This document shows, piece after piece, positions 1-11,635 of a stretch of 64,000 nucleotides of DNA (position 1 is the stretch's first letter; the number at the start of each line of letters is the position of its first letter). This DNA comes from Lomentospora prolificans. Its lineage: Eukaryota > Ascomycota > Sordariomycetes > Microascales > Microascaceae. The notes under the pieces are model-generated. The model ran no database searches and was not told where the DNA came from. It worked only from the letters and a program-made list of their open reading frames with translations. The stretch lies in NCBI GenBank assembly GCA_029532625.1, contig JARFXM010000004.1:1054001-1118000 (forward strand). Reading direction: 5' to 3'. The translations under genes and the position numbers were made by a program.

Positions 1-248
1 CATGTCCCCGGAAGTTCTGTACTCCTTTTGATTTTCCTAGGTATAGATGTGTAGACGTTGGAGGTTCGGGCCGAGCCATGTGACGACCTGCCTTGTCTGG
101 ACGAACTCCACAACCCCCTCCCAACATAAGGGCGGAGGAGACTGATGTATCTGTCTGACTTCAAAATCTCCGCTCGTTCTTCATAATTCGATATCTACCG
201 ATAAAAATTCTTAAGACCTTTCTTTCCTATAGCTCTTTTTCTAGGAGA
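1..248. other. 5' flank of the FAD oxidoreductase gene
   Basis: No gene is seen here. The last 80 bases before the ATG at 249 are A/T- and pyrimidine-rich, as expected for a fungal promoter and leader. No motif could be assigned with confidence. Confidence 0.4.
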
Positions 249-1837
249 ATGACTGGCTTCGCCCTCCAAGACGGCCAAGCCGACCTCCCCTCGCCGAACC
301 CCACATCCTCCTACTGGCACCGCTCTCCGTCCTCAACCCTGCTCGGCCACCGCACGACGGCCGAGCTGCCCGAAAAGGTGGACGTGGTGGTCATAGGATC
401 CGGAATCACGGGCGCGTTTGCGGCGAGGGAACTTGTCGAGGAGAAAGGTCGGGGCGTGCTCCTGCTTGAGGCGAGGGAGGTAGCGTGGGGGGCGACTGGG
501 CGGGTGAGTCTGAGAGGTTTTGCCCGGTTTATTCAGGGCGTTTTCTTCTTTCTCCCTTTCTCTCTTACACAAGGGGAGGCCATGTTTTCAGGACGAAGGA
601 CGCAGGTGTCGTCGAAAAGGAACGTATGCTGAATGTGAAAGTATAGAATGGGGGACACTGCCAGCCCTTCGTGTACGGCTCTCCACCGCATAGAGCCGCC
701 TTCGAACTCCGGAACTACGTCTACCTAAAGAACTTTGTAGAAGCCAACAAGATCCCCTGCGACTGGGCGACAACAACAGGCGTGCACGCCCTCTACACCA
801 CCGACCTTGTCGAAATCGCCCAGCAAAACCTGCAGAGACTCAAAGAGCTCGCCCCCCACCTCGCCAAAACAGCAACCCTCATCACACCCACCACCAGCAA
901 CCCCACCCTCCAAGACCTCCGCGTCCCACACGCCAAAGCCGCCGTCGTGCAGACCAACGCCGCCTCCCTCTGGCCCTACCGCCTCGTAGCCTGGATCATC
1001 GAGAACCTCCTTGCTTCGCACAGCGCCGCCGCTTTCAACCTGCAGACGGGCACGCCGGCGCTCGACGTGCAGCGCTTTGGGGCGTCGTGGATCGTCCACA
1101 CACCGCGGGGCCAGGTGGCCGCTGAGAGCGTCCTGGTCGCGTGTAATGGGTACGTGTCGCGCGTGCTTCCGCGGTTCACGGGGCTGGTTGTGCCGGTGAG
1201 GGGACAGGTTGCTGCGCTGTGTCCTGCAGGGAGGAAGGGGGACGGCGCTCTGGGGCATACCTATGTTTTTCTGGCTGCGAGGCAGGGCGAGGGCACCACT
1301 GCTATGGACGACTACCTCATCCAGGCGGAGGGAGGGGAGAAGGAATTGATCTATGGAGGCGGCCGGGTCCGTGGCACGGATAAGGGCTGGGCCATCTCCG
1401 ACGATGACGAGATAGACCCCGTCGTGTCCCGCCACCTCCGCAGGAATCTACATCACGTCCTGTCTTCCACAAGCCACGACTCTACCAACGGCTCGGCCAA
1501 GGCAGCTGGGGAAAACGGAGGCCATGACCCAATGCCCGCCTCGTTTGAGTGGACCGGCATAATGGGCCACTCCGCCGACGGCGTACCCTGGGTCGGCCAG
1601 GTGCCCCCCGACCTCGGAGGCGGCGACGGCCTCTGGGTATGCGGCGGTTATACCGGCCACGGCATGCCCGTTGCCTCGTTATCTGCCATCGCCGTCGTCG
1701 ATATGATGTGCGGCGCGCGAGGCGACGACGTGGACCTGCCGCCTGAGTTCCGGATCACGGATGAGAGGATTGCTAGGGCTAGGAGTCGAGGCGTCGTTGG
1801 GACGGAGAGCGCGGAGGAGATGATAGGCTTCATCTAG
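249..1837 (+). CDS. FAD-dependent oxidoreductase, DAO family (two exons)
   Basis: Exons 249-503 and 647-1837 give 481 aa. The N-terminus carries a Rossmann dinucleotide-binding motif, VVVIGSGITGAFAAREL (GxGxxG at residues 50-55), followed by EAREVAWGATGR. The 143-nt intron (gtgagt...tatag) separates this from NGGHCQPFVYG; the joined segment ATGRNGGHCQP is the usual conserved block of this family. The C-terminus has GGYTGHGMPVA, the FAD-contacting end of DAO-type oxidases. Family knowledge (PF01266, relatives of gamma-glutamylputrescine oxidase) suggests oxidation of an amine or amino acid with release of H2O2; the substrate cannot be read from the sequence. The ATG at 249 starts exon 1, and an unspliced read would stop at 632. 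The gene is convergent with the SNF1 gene. There is no obvious secretion signal. Confidence 0.88.
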
Positions 1838-2417
1838 CGAATGTCGGGAAACCCAAAGAGCTTTGGGGTTGTCATATAATGAAATCTGTCACTGGGCCCA
1901 AGTGGAGTTGTCCCCACGCAACCATGTCGATGGCTAATGAATATCGATTGGATTGTTTGTCTCCTACGCGGCCAGTCTCCCTGGTTACATCGCCTCTTCA
2001 AAATTAACACCAAATCCACAAGTATGCCTCCCAGCTAGTTTCTTTGAAGCATGAATATTTCCGCACATCGAACAGCTTCTCCCCCACCAGCCTACATACT
2101 TTTTCCCTGTTGCGTAACAGCCCCTCCCCCATCCGTCCATCCTCCGCCCCAGTTAAGGCTTTCTAAACGATCCCGGGGTATGTCTATATCAACTTCGTAA
2201 GAAATGGAAAACCACACCAACCGTCGGCCGGGACCACCACCGACGATTTGCTTAAACCATGTGTAATGGTGGAGAACCAGAGGCGGAGCAAGCGCACACT
2301 TCTATCTAGATGGCCAGCATCTTTGGGGCAATAGAAACCGCAAAGGCCAGCCTTCAAAAAGAATCGAATACAACGGGTTCAACAGTTACGACAGGGAGGA
2401 CGCCGTTGAAATATCCT
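1838..2417. other. Convergent intergenic region, oxidoreductase/SNF1
   Basis: The 580 bases lie between two stop codons facing each other and presumably hold both 3' UTRs. No further ORF with coding character is seen. Confidence 0.5.
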
Positions 2418-4774
2418 CTAGTCGGCCTCGGCTAATTGCATTATCAAGCGAGCAGCCATGTCCAGGAACGGGAAGGGACTCATAACCTCTTTGTCCTCGA
2501 GCAATCTCCTGTCATGCGTCTCGTATCCGGAGCACTTGAAGTCGACGAGGTATACACCGGGCTCCATTTCATATATCTGGATGTCGAGGTGCATGGCGAC
2601 AAAAGTTTTTTGATCTCGCAGGCTCTCATGATTGTCGAGTCGGGAGAAGGAGCCTTTGCCGAGGCCTAGACGGAAATTAGTATCAAGTTCTGTCGGGTTG
2701 AGCCACTCAGTGAAAGACTTACTACTCGTTTCCCAGCGAACTTTGATCCTCCACGGATCTGCCGGTAACCTGTACCGTCGGGAGGGGTCCACGCTGCTGG
2801 ATGAATGCTCGCACCTGCGTAGGGGAGCTCCGTTGTAATCGTCGGCAAAGCTGCCATCTGCGCTCTCGATTCCCTCTCCGTCGCCGTGGTCCTCACATTC
2901 CTGTGCGTGGACCTTGTCATAATCTTCGTCAGGTAGGTATGTGGCACCAAGTTTATGAAGAGCCTTGTGAATGCAGAGTAGGGCTTCCCAAGGCGCGTTA
3001 CGCGATCGGATGCCAAACTGCCAACGTACGGGCTTGGGCTTCTTCGGAGGATTGACTGGGGTGAGACTGTGAGGCCGTCGACTAGCATCATCCAAACGAA
3101 TCTGACTATTCCTCGAATGAGGATTGAGTCGTCGCGCAGTTTCCTCCTTGAGAGTCTCTGGACGCGCCCTTGGCGGCTCCTCAAGTTGGTCAGGCGGTGG
3201 CGCGCTGTCATCAATTCCTGCCTTTGCTCTCTCTATAAAATCCTTATGGTAGGCAGGTAGACTGCTTGGCAGAATACCAACTTTGCTCGTATACGGTCGT
3301 GGCGTCGGGACTGAGGATGCTGTCGACCGGGCGGATGACATAGAGGGCAACGGGCTAGTTGCAGCCTCCGATGGTGCGCTTAAAGGTGTTATTCCTTCTA
3401 CAAGATCGAAAATAGAGTCAGTGTACCACAACCATCGGCGGCTTGGGAGCCCGGAACTGCGGCACAAACTTACGATTCACTTCCATCAACTTATTCTCGC
3501 GGATAATCATATATGCGTCCTTGATGGTGGACGGCTCTTCGGACTCAAGAGCCTCCTCTACGTCCTTCTTTCCGTAGCCCATGGTCTTACTGATCTTCTC
3601 TGTAACCTCGTCGTGGAGTTTCTCTTGAAGCTTGGGAGGAGCGCCAGGTGCGATGTCACTCTTCTTGATGGCCTTGTTAGGGTCAACTCCAGTGTTGAGA
3701 AATTCTTCGACAGTGGGTTGGAGGTAGCTTGGGAGATCTGTCATGAACCATGGGTCTTCCTTGATCTGTTCAATGGTGGCACGTTGGACAGGGTTGACGA
3801 CGAGCATTCTCTTGATGAGATTGACGGCGCCGGGAGCCATCCATTGTGGTATGGTGTAAGATCCCTTTGCAATCTTGGCGAACAGGCTTGGAATATGATC
3901 ATCATCAAAAGGTAGTCTTCCGGCTAGCAGGACGTAAAGAATGACACCGCAACTCCAAACATCTACCTCGGGGCCAGCGTAGAGCTTTCCGCCAATAACC
4001 TCGGGGGCAGCATAGTTGGGGCTACCGCAGCTAGTCTTCAGGAAATTCCCGTCGGTCATGATGTTGCTAAGACCGAAATCGGCAATCTTGACGTTCAGAT
4101 TATCATCGAGCAGCAGGTTTTCGGGCTTCAGATCTCGGTGCACGATTTTATGGCGATGACAATACTCGACAGCGCAAATCATTTGTTGGAAGAAACGTCT
4201 AGCCTCAGCCTCCTTCATACGGCCATTCTGCACGATGTAGTCGAACAATTCTCCGCCAGCATATTCTAGCACCATGATAATTTCAGCGGGGGTCTTGATG
4301 ACGGTATATCTGAGGAGAGAAACCCATGCGTTAGCGGACAGAACTACATTTATGGGGACAGGAAACGGAAGGCACGACTGTGTCGTACAGCTTGATAATG
4401 TGTGGATGGCGCAGAAGTTGGAGATATTCAATCTCTCGCTCGACTCGGCCGGCCATATCTCTACTGATAAGCTTCTTCCGTGCAATGATCTTCAGAGCGA
4501 CCTGCTGGCCAGTGCCATGGTGGACGGCGAGCTTCACTTTGCCGAAGGAGCCCTCTCCTAGGGTCCTGAGGACCTTGTAGGCGCCGATACGTTGTTCGGT
4601 CTTGATCTTTTCGCGGAGGGGGGCTCGTGGGCTATCGGCATTGATCCTCCTCGGCTGGGCGCTTGGGCTGGCACCATCCTGGCCCTGGGACTGACCGTTG
4701 CCGGCGGTCTTTCGGCGGCCCTGGGACGAGAGCGACATGGTCAACTCCTCGTCCTCGAATCCTCGTGATGCCAT
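2418..4774 (-). CDS. SNF1: SNF1/AMPK catalytic alpha subunit, serine/threonine kinase (four exons)
   Basis: Minus-strand exons 4774-4389, 4309-3474, 3397-2723 and 2665-2418 give 714 aa. The kinase domain spans about residues 66-318: glycine loop LGEGSFGKV (72-80), ATP-binding lysine in VALKIIARKK, catalytic VHRDLKPEN (Asp188), DFG (206-208), and activation loop NFLKTSCGSPNYAAPE with the expected target Thr221. A UBA-like autoinhibitory stretch follows (KTMGYGKKDVEEAL, about 370-383). The C-terminus has the conserved KVGILPSSLPAYHK, WQFGIRSRNAPWEALLCIHKAL and VYLVDFKCSGYE blocks that contact the beta and gamma subunits. The first junction restores IIKLYTVIKTP. In fungi this kinase relieves glucose repression. 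The ATG at 4774 is chosen because translation begins MASRGFEDEEL; the track above it opens only with TTG. Confidence 0.95.
2666..2722 (-). other. SNF1: SNF1 intron 3, 57 nt, frame-preserving and stop-free
   Basis: On the minus strand the segment starts GTAAGT and ends CTAG with a TACTAAT-like branch site inside. It is exactly 57 nt and contains no in-frame stop, so retention would insert 19 residues between WETSS and LGKGSFS instead of truncating the protein. Good splice signals favour removal. Confidence 0.7.
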
Positions 4775-4898
4775 GGTTTCTTTGTGGTTTGTCGACAACT
4801 ACGACGGCTACGGTGGTTGGTTCTTGGGTGAGAAAGGTTGGATGGCACCCCTCTGCACAGGTTGGCTGACAAGTCACGAAGCGGAAGGAGGGGGACAT
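4632..4898 (-). promoter_or_regulatory. Overlapping upstream ORF on the SNF1 leader
   Basis: On the minus strand an ATG at 4898 opens an 88-codon frame that ends at 4632, past the SNF1 start (4774) and out of frame with it. If the SNF1 leader is longer than about 125 nt and unspliced, this uORF would compete with the main start. Its encoded peptide shows no recognisable domain. The transcription start is unknown, so a role is inference. Confidence 0.4.
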
Positions 4899-7800
4899 GC
4901 GAGTGGGCTAGTGGGTCCCGGTTTCCCACTGTGTCGATCTCACGGCTGCGGCAGTACAGTGTGATTGATCTCTAATAACCCCTCCGAGTCAGTCAGAGAC
5001 TGAGAAGTATCAGCGCTGTAACGTCTCGCCTCAGTGGTATGGGCAGCTGAAAATCTTTCCTTTTTATTGCAAAGGCAACATCAACACGCAATTGTTATTA
5101 GAGGACGCAGACCCCCGAGTCATCAATTGACTTTCTTTCGCCCGCCCGTCAGCTCAAGGTAGTAGATATGTACACATGGCCTTGGCCTCGTAGCTTTTTG
5201 CCTTGCCCCGGGGATGAGAAGAAACAGCCCTTTCTTTTTGGGTCAAGAATAGTATCAATAGAGGTATTATGCTCCCGTCAATAGGGTCCGTTACTTCCGC
5301 TGTAAATTCCAACATTCTCCTTAGAGACGCTCCCTGCTGAAGTCGCTATGTGATGGTCGCATGTTCAAACCACAAACGTCCAATTCACAAAAGCGATTAC
5401 ATAATAACAGTGGCCTCGGTTTTGCCGCAAGCCACGTGATCTTGTGATTGGGCCACCCGACTCACCGCTTTTGGTTGGCTATATATTCTCCAGGTAGCTC
5501 CCGGCTTTTTATCTCTTTTTTCCTCTTTTCTCTTCTTCATACTTACCTTGTCCCGTGCTCGCCGAGATCAAGAATTCGGTAGTGCAGTGAGGATGACCTG
5601 CATTGCACATCGCGGAGTCGTCCTTGCTCGATTGTCCTTCGGGGCCGTCGGGGGCGCAATTTTTGATTTCTTCCAAACCTTCTTTTCATCGCGTCGGCTG
5701 CCTGGTGCAGTTGCTCGAAGAAGAGACTTTTTTGTGCCCACGTATACTACGTGGTGGGAGCAGTTGCTTGCGTACTGCCTAAGCTCCACGGGCACGCGTG
5801 GATGGCACGGCACAGCTATCAATTCAGATGTATGCGGATCGTAGGTTACTAGGACAATCGCACCCTCTCGTAATCTTCAACCGCAGCTGTGTAATGTGCT
5901 GCGCGAGGTACGTCGGTTCGGAACGCGGCAACGGCCGCGTTAGTGCTTCGACGCTGACATGGCGGAAACGGTCTGATATCCTGCCCGTTGTCCAATGTGA
6001 GGGCTCTTGAGCCTGAATTGCCATCCGGAGCAGCGCCCCGGGAGGCTAGCCAAGCTGCAATCCCACTTCCTCGTTACGTCACTATGAGATATCCTAACCG
6101 GAGTTGATGGCATCGTCTACTAAAATCCCTCATCCTATCACAATATGCACCTTCCTCGGTGTGGATCTTTCTTGCGATGATGATCAGCAAACAAGTCTAC
6201 TTTCGTGGCTCCCATGAAACGGCGGAACATTCCTTGAGCTGCATGGAACATGGTGCCTCAAGGAAAGGGTACACACCTATGATATCAGCATGATTTGATA
6301 CTACCAGGAGACAAGACTATCGCATTTCCCTCAATTCTGGGTCGAGGAGAGCTTTTCCCATATCTCGGGCTGGGTGTGAATGTAGGGGGTCCGTTTCACA
6401 TCCTGCTGCTCTGGCATGTGTGTACAAGGCTGTTGTCACCGTGGACAAACTATTTCAGATCAGATATTAATACCATTGACAAAAAAGGAAGTAAAGCAGG
6501 AACTGTGATAAGCTCTAATGGCTGGCTTCGGTGCTCCCCCACGCCTTGAAGCTGGCGCCAATGCCCTCAAGCCCTTCCTACGATGTACGTTGCCAGCGTC
6601 TCTGTCAAGAACTGTCGTTCAGGCGGCGCGGAGATTCATGTACTATTGGTGGCAGCCAGCAACGCACGGCGTCGTATTTCAGAAATTCCCCCAAACGCCT
6701 TGCTGGCCATACCGTGGACACTGCCCAGTCAACCCTACCGATTCTCACAACTGGTATTGGCCTGAAAGCCACGCTTTTAGCACCAAGGCTTCCCTCTACG
6801 CTCTCATGGTGACAAGAATTTAACCAGTGCACCCTGCTTCATCTCAGTGTGATATGAAAGGGGTAACGAAGTGCTACGCAAGCTCTCGTGAACCATGACC
6901 TGCTGGGTCCCTCTCAAAGATTAGGGTGTGGAGTCGGCGTAAGATGTGGTAATTGGGGTTCCTAGGTATACTGCAAGGGGGATTTAAATGACTTTACACG
7001 GGGTTAATGGGCATCCCCAGCGACTCTAAGGATCCATCCATTTACCACAATCCAAGGCTCTGATACCCCTTTTGAAAAATCAGGCTTCGACGTCGACCTG
7101 ATGTTTCTCGCGCGTCTGAAATTGGGTCGTGGGCAATGAGTATGGAGGTTGCGCCCCCCTTGACCCCGGGATGTTTCAGTGGCAGGATACCGCACAGTTG
7201 GGGAACAGCTCCACAGCCGAAGCCACCCTCCTTTCAGAGCCGAGCAGCTCTTTTCCACAGCGAGTTGCATAATGCGAGCCCTTCTGAGGAAAGGCTGAGG
7301 ACTTGATCGCACGTGCACCCATCCTGAGTTAAGAGCGGCAGCGGAGCCGGCTCAGCCAAATATCGAGATTCAGATTGATGTCCCGCTCGCTTAAGCGATG
7401 ACATGTAGGCTGAGCTATGCGTTACCTTACCAAAGACCGCCACCGGCCCCTTCAACCTTTCGCCTCCAGCCGTCGCTAAAAGTGTTTTTTCCTATCGAGC
7501 GATAACGGCCCAACTTCTTATCCGATGATGCTGCGGCGCAGTGGTATTACCAGTAGTGGTATTACCAGCATGCATCAGGACGACGTCAAGGTGGTATTAC
7601 CTCCTCGGCCCCAGTAGGAGGCTTCGCACTCTACCGTAGCATGAGCTCCGATAAGCCTCGAGCAGCCCAGAGGTGATCTCGAGTTTGAACCATCATTACG
7701 AAGGATGGCAACCCTTCCAGTCCCTATTTGCGTTGAATTCCTCAGCAAGGGGGGGCCAACGGGAGGCGGTTTCTAAATACTTGACATCATTTCATGGTGT

Positions 7801-9304
7801 CTGACATTGGTTTCTCCGCCCCTGCTTCAGTACCAGGTATGACCCTGCTCGCACCACCCTCGTCGGAGTGGTGTGTTGGGCAAATTTGAGCTGGGCGAAC
7901 CAGTGGAATGCCTCTGTGCTAGCTGTTTGGCTGATTGGCCACAACCAACAAATTACATCTGAGGGAGGTACTTTGAAGATTCGGTTGCTTTTTTCCGATC
8001 AATGGCTGGCAGAGGGGAAGGCCACAATGGGGCAAAGCTCTGATTTAGTGCCATCGATAATTAGACAGCTTCCATGATTGAGGATCGAATCGATGCTGGC
8101 TATGACTCCCAATATGGTGAAATTGGCCACTGGAAGCCTACCCCATTCCACCCCCCCCTTTTACGAGGATTCCATGTGGAGCTAGTCGTAAAGTTGTACT
8201 AGCACAGCAGTTCTTTTGAGACTTTTGGTTGATCCAGATGGATGCATTGGCTTCTCCCCTCTTCGCGTTAAGATTGCTCTCCCACAGCAGGTACCTGGTG
8301 TACCCCTTGCTGGGAGCAAAGTACCCGTACTTTCGATAGCAAGCTCATCTGCTTCTGTCAACAGCTCGGACGTATATGCTTGCTCGCATCTTCAGTCGCC
8401 GAGTCGAGGATCTGAAAGTGGATTGGATCAAATTTAAGACTGGGATTGGGCCTTGGATTGGGGCAGAAGAGAAGCGAAAAGGGAATCATTCCTATTCCCT
8501 GGAGAAAACATGTTATATACCCAGCACCACGAGCTTTTGCGATTCCCTCCATATTCTCGATTCATATCCTGCATCTCCTCTTTTCCATACATTACCGATC
8601 ACTACTACCACACATAAACCAACTGAACTAAGACTCATCGCCATTACCCCTCGAGAATATAGGAGTCGCCTATCTGCACGCAGCAATCCATCTGCCACCC
8701 TCCTGCATCTACTCTTATCACTGCAATACGATACTAGCAACCACTCACAAACACCTTCCGGTCGCCCATCAACGCCTGCCACCACAGCTCTCCGAGCCTT
8801 CTCCGCATCGAACGACAGACCGTGCTTGCCGCAACACGAAATTCCCGACAGGCCACTTGCTCTCATTCGTGAACCCAGAACACCGGGCTCTCGTGTCGTT
8901 GATCATAGGCCTATCTCACTTTCCAACAAAGACCTGCGTCCCATTCGCGAATCCGCTTACCGACTTCCAAGAAATCAACTGGGCCAATACCCTTGTTACT
9001 GCATATGAGGGCCCATGGTGCGATAGCTTCTCTGCATCTCCGCATGCGCTCCCCACTTTCTTGCCTAAGGATAAGTCCCGATCAGACGAACAAGCGGCCT
9101 TGCCGTTTCACGGTTTATTGAACACTCCTCATCAATCGACCTGCTATATACTCATTTGAACCATCCTGGCTCGCTGCCATTTTCCGCGACAGCCTGTCAT
9201 TGAAACATTCTTGTCCCCTAAATATCTTCACGTTCCTCTCCCACATACATCCATTCTCTTCAAAAGCATCCGTTCAGTTCTATCTGGACGCCACAGAAAA
9301 CACA
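4775..9304. other. 4.5-kb gene-poor region
   Basis: No ORF here has convincing coding character. The longer open frames (for example 5592-5844 and 8376-9008) are low-complexity or lack a good start and relatives I can recognise. Features seen are a CACGTG box at 5433-5438 with an inverted CCAAT (ATTGG) at 5447-5451, three copies of GTGGTATTACC at 7541-7601, and a TATA-like TTATATA near 8512 followed by about 750 nt of C/T-rich sequence leading to the gene at 9305. The part near 5000 probably holds the SNF1 leader. Confidence 0.45.
7541..7601. repeat. Three copies of GTGGTATTACC
   Basis: The 11-mer occurs exactly at 7541-7551, 7556-7566 and 7591-7601. The first two starts are 15 bases apart and the third 35 bases further on. 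No gene lies within 1.5 kb. A binding-site cluster or a decayed tandem repeat are both possible. Confidence 0.7.
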
Positions 9305-9757
9305 ATGGGCCTAGCAAGGAATATCGAGGTCCACACCTCGGACTACCAAGACATGGCTTATCAAGAATATATTCGCCTTAATGACCAACAAGAGAGAATA
9401 CGGGAAAGCCTGGAACTAATCCGAGCCAGCTCCCCCTTTGGCGGCTCTACCACAACGTCTCCCTCCCTATCTCCCACCCGAAGCGCCGGCGGCCGCCATC
9501 GATACGCATCCCCGCCCGTCAGCCGTCGCGACAACCGGACTCTTGAAACGATTCTCGACGAGACTACAATCTGCGAGATCGCCACGCAAGAGCAGCAGCT
9601 CCTTGACATCAATGAAGGTATCAAACGAGCGTTGACGGAGCTCCTCAACTGTGACCCAGTCCGCGCCGATAAATCCTTCCGCACCTGGGTGCAGGGCCGC
9701 CTTTTAGAGACGGAGAAGGAGCTTAGGTCGAGACGACGCAGGAGATGTGCCGTGTAA
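9305..9757 (+). CDS. Hypothetical protein, 151 residues, charged and helical
   Basis: Single exon starting MGLARNIEVHTSDYQDMAYQEYIRLNDQQERIRESLELIRASS and ending in a basic tail RSRRRRRCAV. The ATG at 9305 has purine at -3 (CACA-ATG); the upstream in-frame extension to 9200 opens only with a TTG. Residues 15-42 and 95-120 look amphipathic and could form short coiled coils; the middle (45-75) is Ser/Pro/Arg-rich and probably disordered. I do not recognise the family. Codon use and the charged heptad-like pattern favour a real gene over chance. It stands alone, with 4.5 kb upstream and 1.9 kb downstream free of genes. Confidence 0.6.
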   Translation: MGLARNIEVHTSDYQDMAYQEYIRLNDQQERIRESLELIRASSPFGGSTTTSPSLSPTRSAGGRHRYASPPVSRRDNRTLETILDETTICEIATQEQQLLDINEGIKRALTELLNCDPVRADKSFRTWVQGRLLETEKELRSRRRRRCAV

Positions 9758-11635
9758 ACGGCGGTCGTGTTTGAAAGCGCACGAAGAACCGAGTCAAAAA
9801 AATGAGGAACGTTACGCTCCATCAGTTGTCGTTGGGGCGTCAAGAACATATACCACTTCCCATCGTTGAATAATGATATTGTTAATCACTTCGCGGGAGG
9901 CATTTGGAGTTTCTGGTACGGCGGTATAAGCCGGATTGACGATTCAAGGCGTCCCATGTTTTCGAACTATTATTGTTAGAAGTACATTTTTTTTCTTTTA
10001 CGGGCACCTGCTTCTTCTTATTTTTTTTTTCTCCTTGCTTCACACGACTCTTTCCTGTTACGAAGGAATATTAGATGACATTTGGTCTTAGGTGGTGGAA
10101 ATACCCATGTGTTGATCGGACACGACGCGACGAACGGAGCGACGGGTGGCACACATCACTGCTTGTTGAGGCAAGGTGATGCATAGATAGAAGAGAAAAG
10201 GAAATACAACACCCTCACACGCTCAGAGTGATTTGACTGCTCCTCGGTCAACGAAGCAATCTGTAGCATTGGTCCAATCGTAGCCATCTTTTGAGACACA
10301 CATGGTAATGGATGCCCGGGTGAGTTACCTTGGTTATGCACGTAGAAGGGTGTGCGTGTCAACGAGTCCTAACAGCGGCCAGGAACTGCGCTCCAAGAAC
10401 TTTTTCCAAGCTCACCGCCTACTACCTGACGAACACCAGCTCGCAGGTCTTCCGCTGGCATCCATCCATCTACTTTTACGAAGTATGTGCTCGCCCCTCG
10501 CGGAAACCCAGCTAATGCAAAGTAACCTCTCGTTGGAGTGTGAACACGAATGAAAAGAGAGATGGGGAATGGGGAAAGCTGTCAGGCAAGCGTGCGCATC
10601 ACGACAATTGGAGGATTGGGCAGCCATTTTTATTTTGTCTTTTAGCTCCTGATTGCATGCAGCTGGTGAACAGAGAGAAGAAGAAAAGTAAGATCGATGG
10701 GCGACAGTGGAGAGAGAGAGAATGGGAAGAGTGTAGATCCGACCCAGCTTGGGAAGGCGCGGTGCTGCAACTCAAAGATAGCCCCATTTCTTTCTTTTCC
10801 CATCTCAGCGGGGGATGCCGCATAGGCTCCCTTCGTCGTCCCTTTCCCTTTTTCTTTTTTTTCCATTCCCTTTTCACTCGCTTGTGCAGGACCGGTGGGG
10901 GGATATGTTAGGGATGGGGAAAAGTGGACGAGATTCGGGAATAAAGAACGGAATCACAAGGCTTCGGCCTTCACCAGCTGCTTTCTGTTTTTCGGCGGTC
11001 GCGTATGCCAATCTGGAGATGCGCGAGGCGGGTAGGCTCTCTTAGGTTCTTGAGAGTCTCAACCTCATTTCCAATGTAGCGCATGTCCAGGTTGAGGTAC
11101 AGCCGTTTCGCCAAACAGGTGCCTCGACTTCCACGAGAGTGTCTTTTCTGGAGGCGATTCACTTTTCGCCCTCCATGTGTCTAATCACTTTCATGTTAGA
11201 AATGTGGGGGAGATGTTGGCGGCTTCATCCGAATATCCGGATGTGAAGCTCCGCGGGAAAGCCAACGAGCCAGGTGCGCCAATGACCGGGCATCCGCGCT
11301 CGTTGTATCGTTCTCGGCCTGCTTTTTTCTTGTGGAAAGGCCCTTTAACGTTGTCTTACTCTTGCGCTGTTATAGTATTGTGGCGTGTCGTCGGATCTAG
11401 GAGGACTGGCGTCTCTGATCTTATTGTGATGTTACCATCCGATTGCCTGATGGTGGAATCTCGCGATTCAGCGCTATGCTCGGCTTAATAACGTATAGCC
11501 GGTATGCCGCAGCGGAGCTTGACATCTCCGCCACCCATTCTCGTTCTCGTAAATTATAGAGTTGAACACGAGATCTACATCACACCACCTAGAAGTCATA
11601 GACGCATTAAGAAAAGAGGAAGAGAAATATTAACC
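9758..11635. other. 1.9-kb intergenic region
   Basis: No supported gene. It contains T-rich and purine-rich runs near 9990-10030 and 10670-10870, where short overlapping ORFs on both strands are composition artefacts. The last about 150 bases form the promoter and leader of the NmrA-like gene. Confidence 0.45.

Noticed and set aside
725..1435. 236-codon minus-strand ORF inside the FAD oxidoreductase
   Set aside because: It mirrors a GC-rich, codon-biased exon with clear motifs on the plus strand and has no protein character of its own.
5592..5844. Plus-strand ORF MTCIAHRGVVLARLSF...
   Set aside because: The open frame is short, shows no family pattern and has no continuing exon. It could be part of a ncRNA or chance.
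8376..9008. 210-codon plus-strand ORF upstream of the orphan gene
   Set aside because: Its Ser/Thr/Pro/Leu-rich content follows the C/T-rich DNA of a likely leader and it has no folded-looking segment.
10540..10911. Overlapping ORFs on both strands
   Set aside because: Composition artefacts of purine-rich and T-rich tracts.
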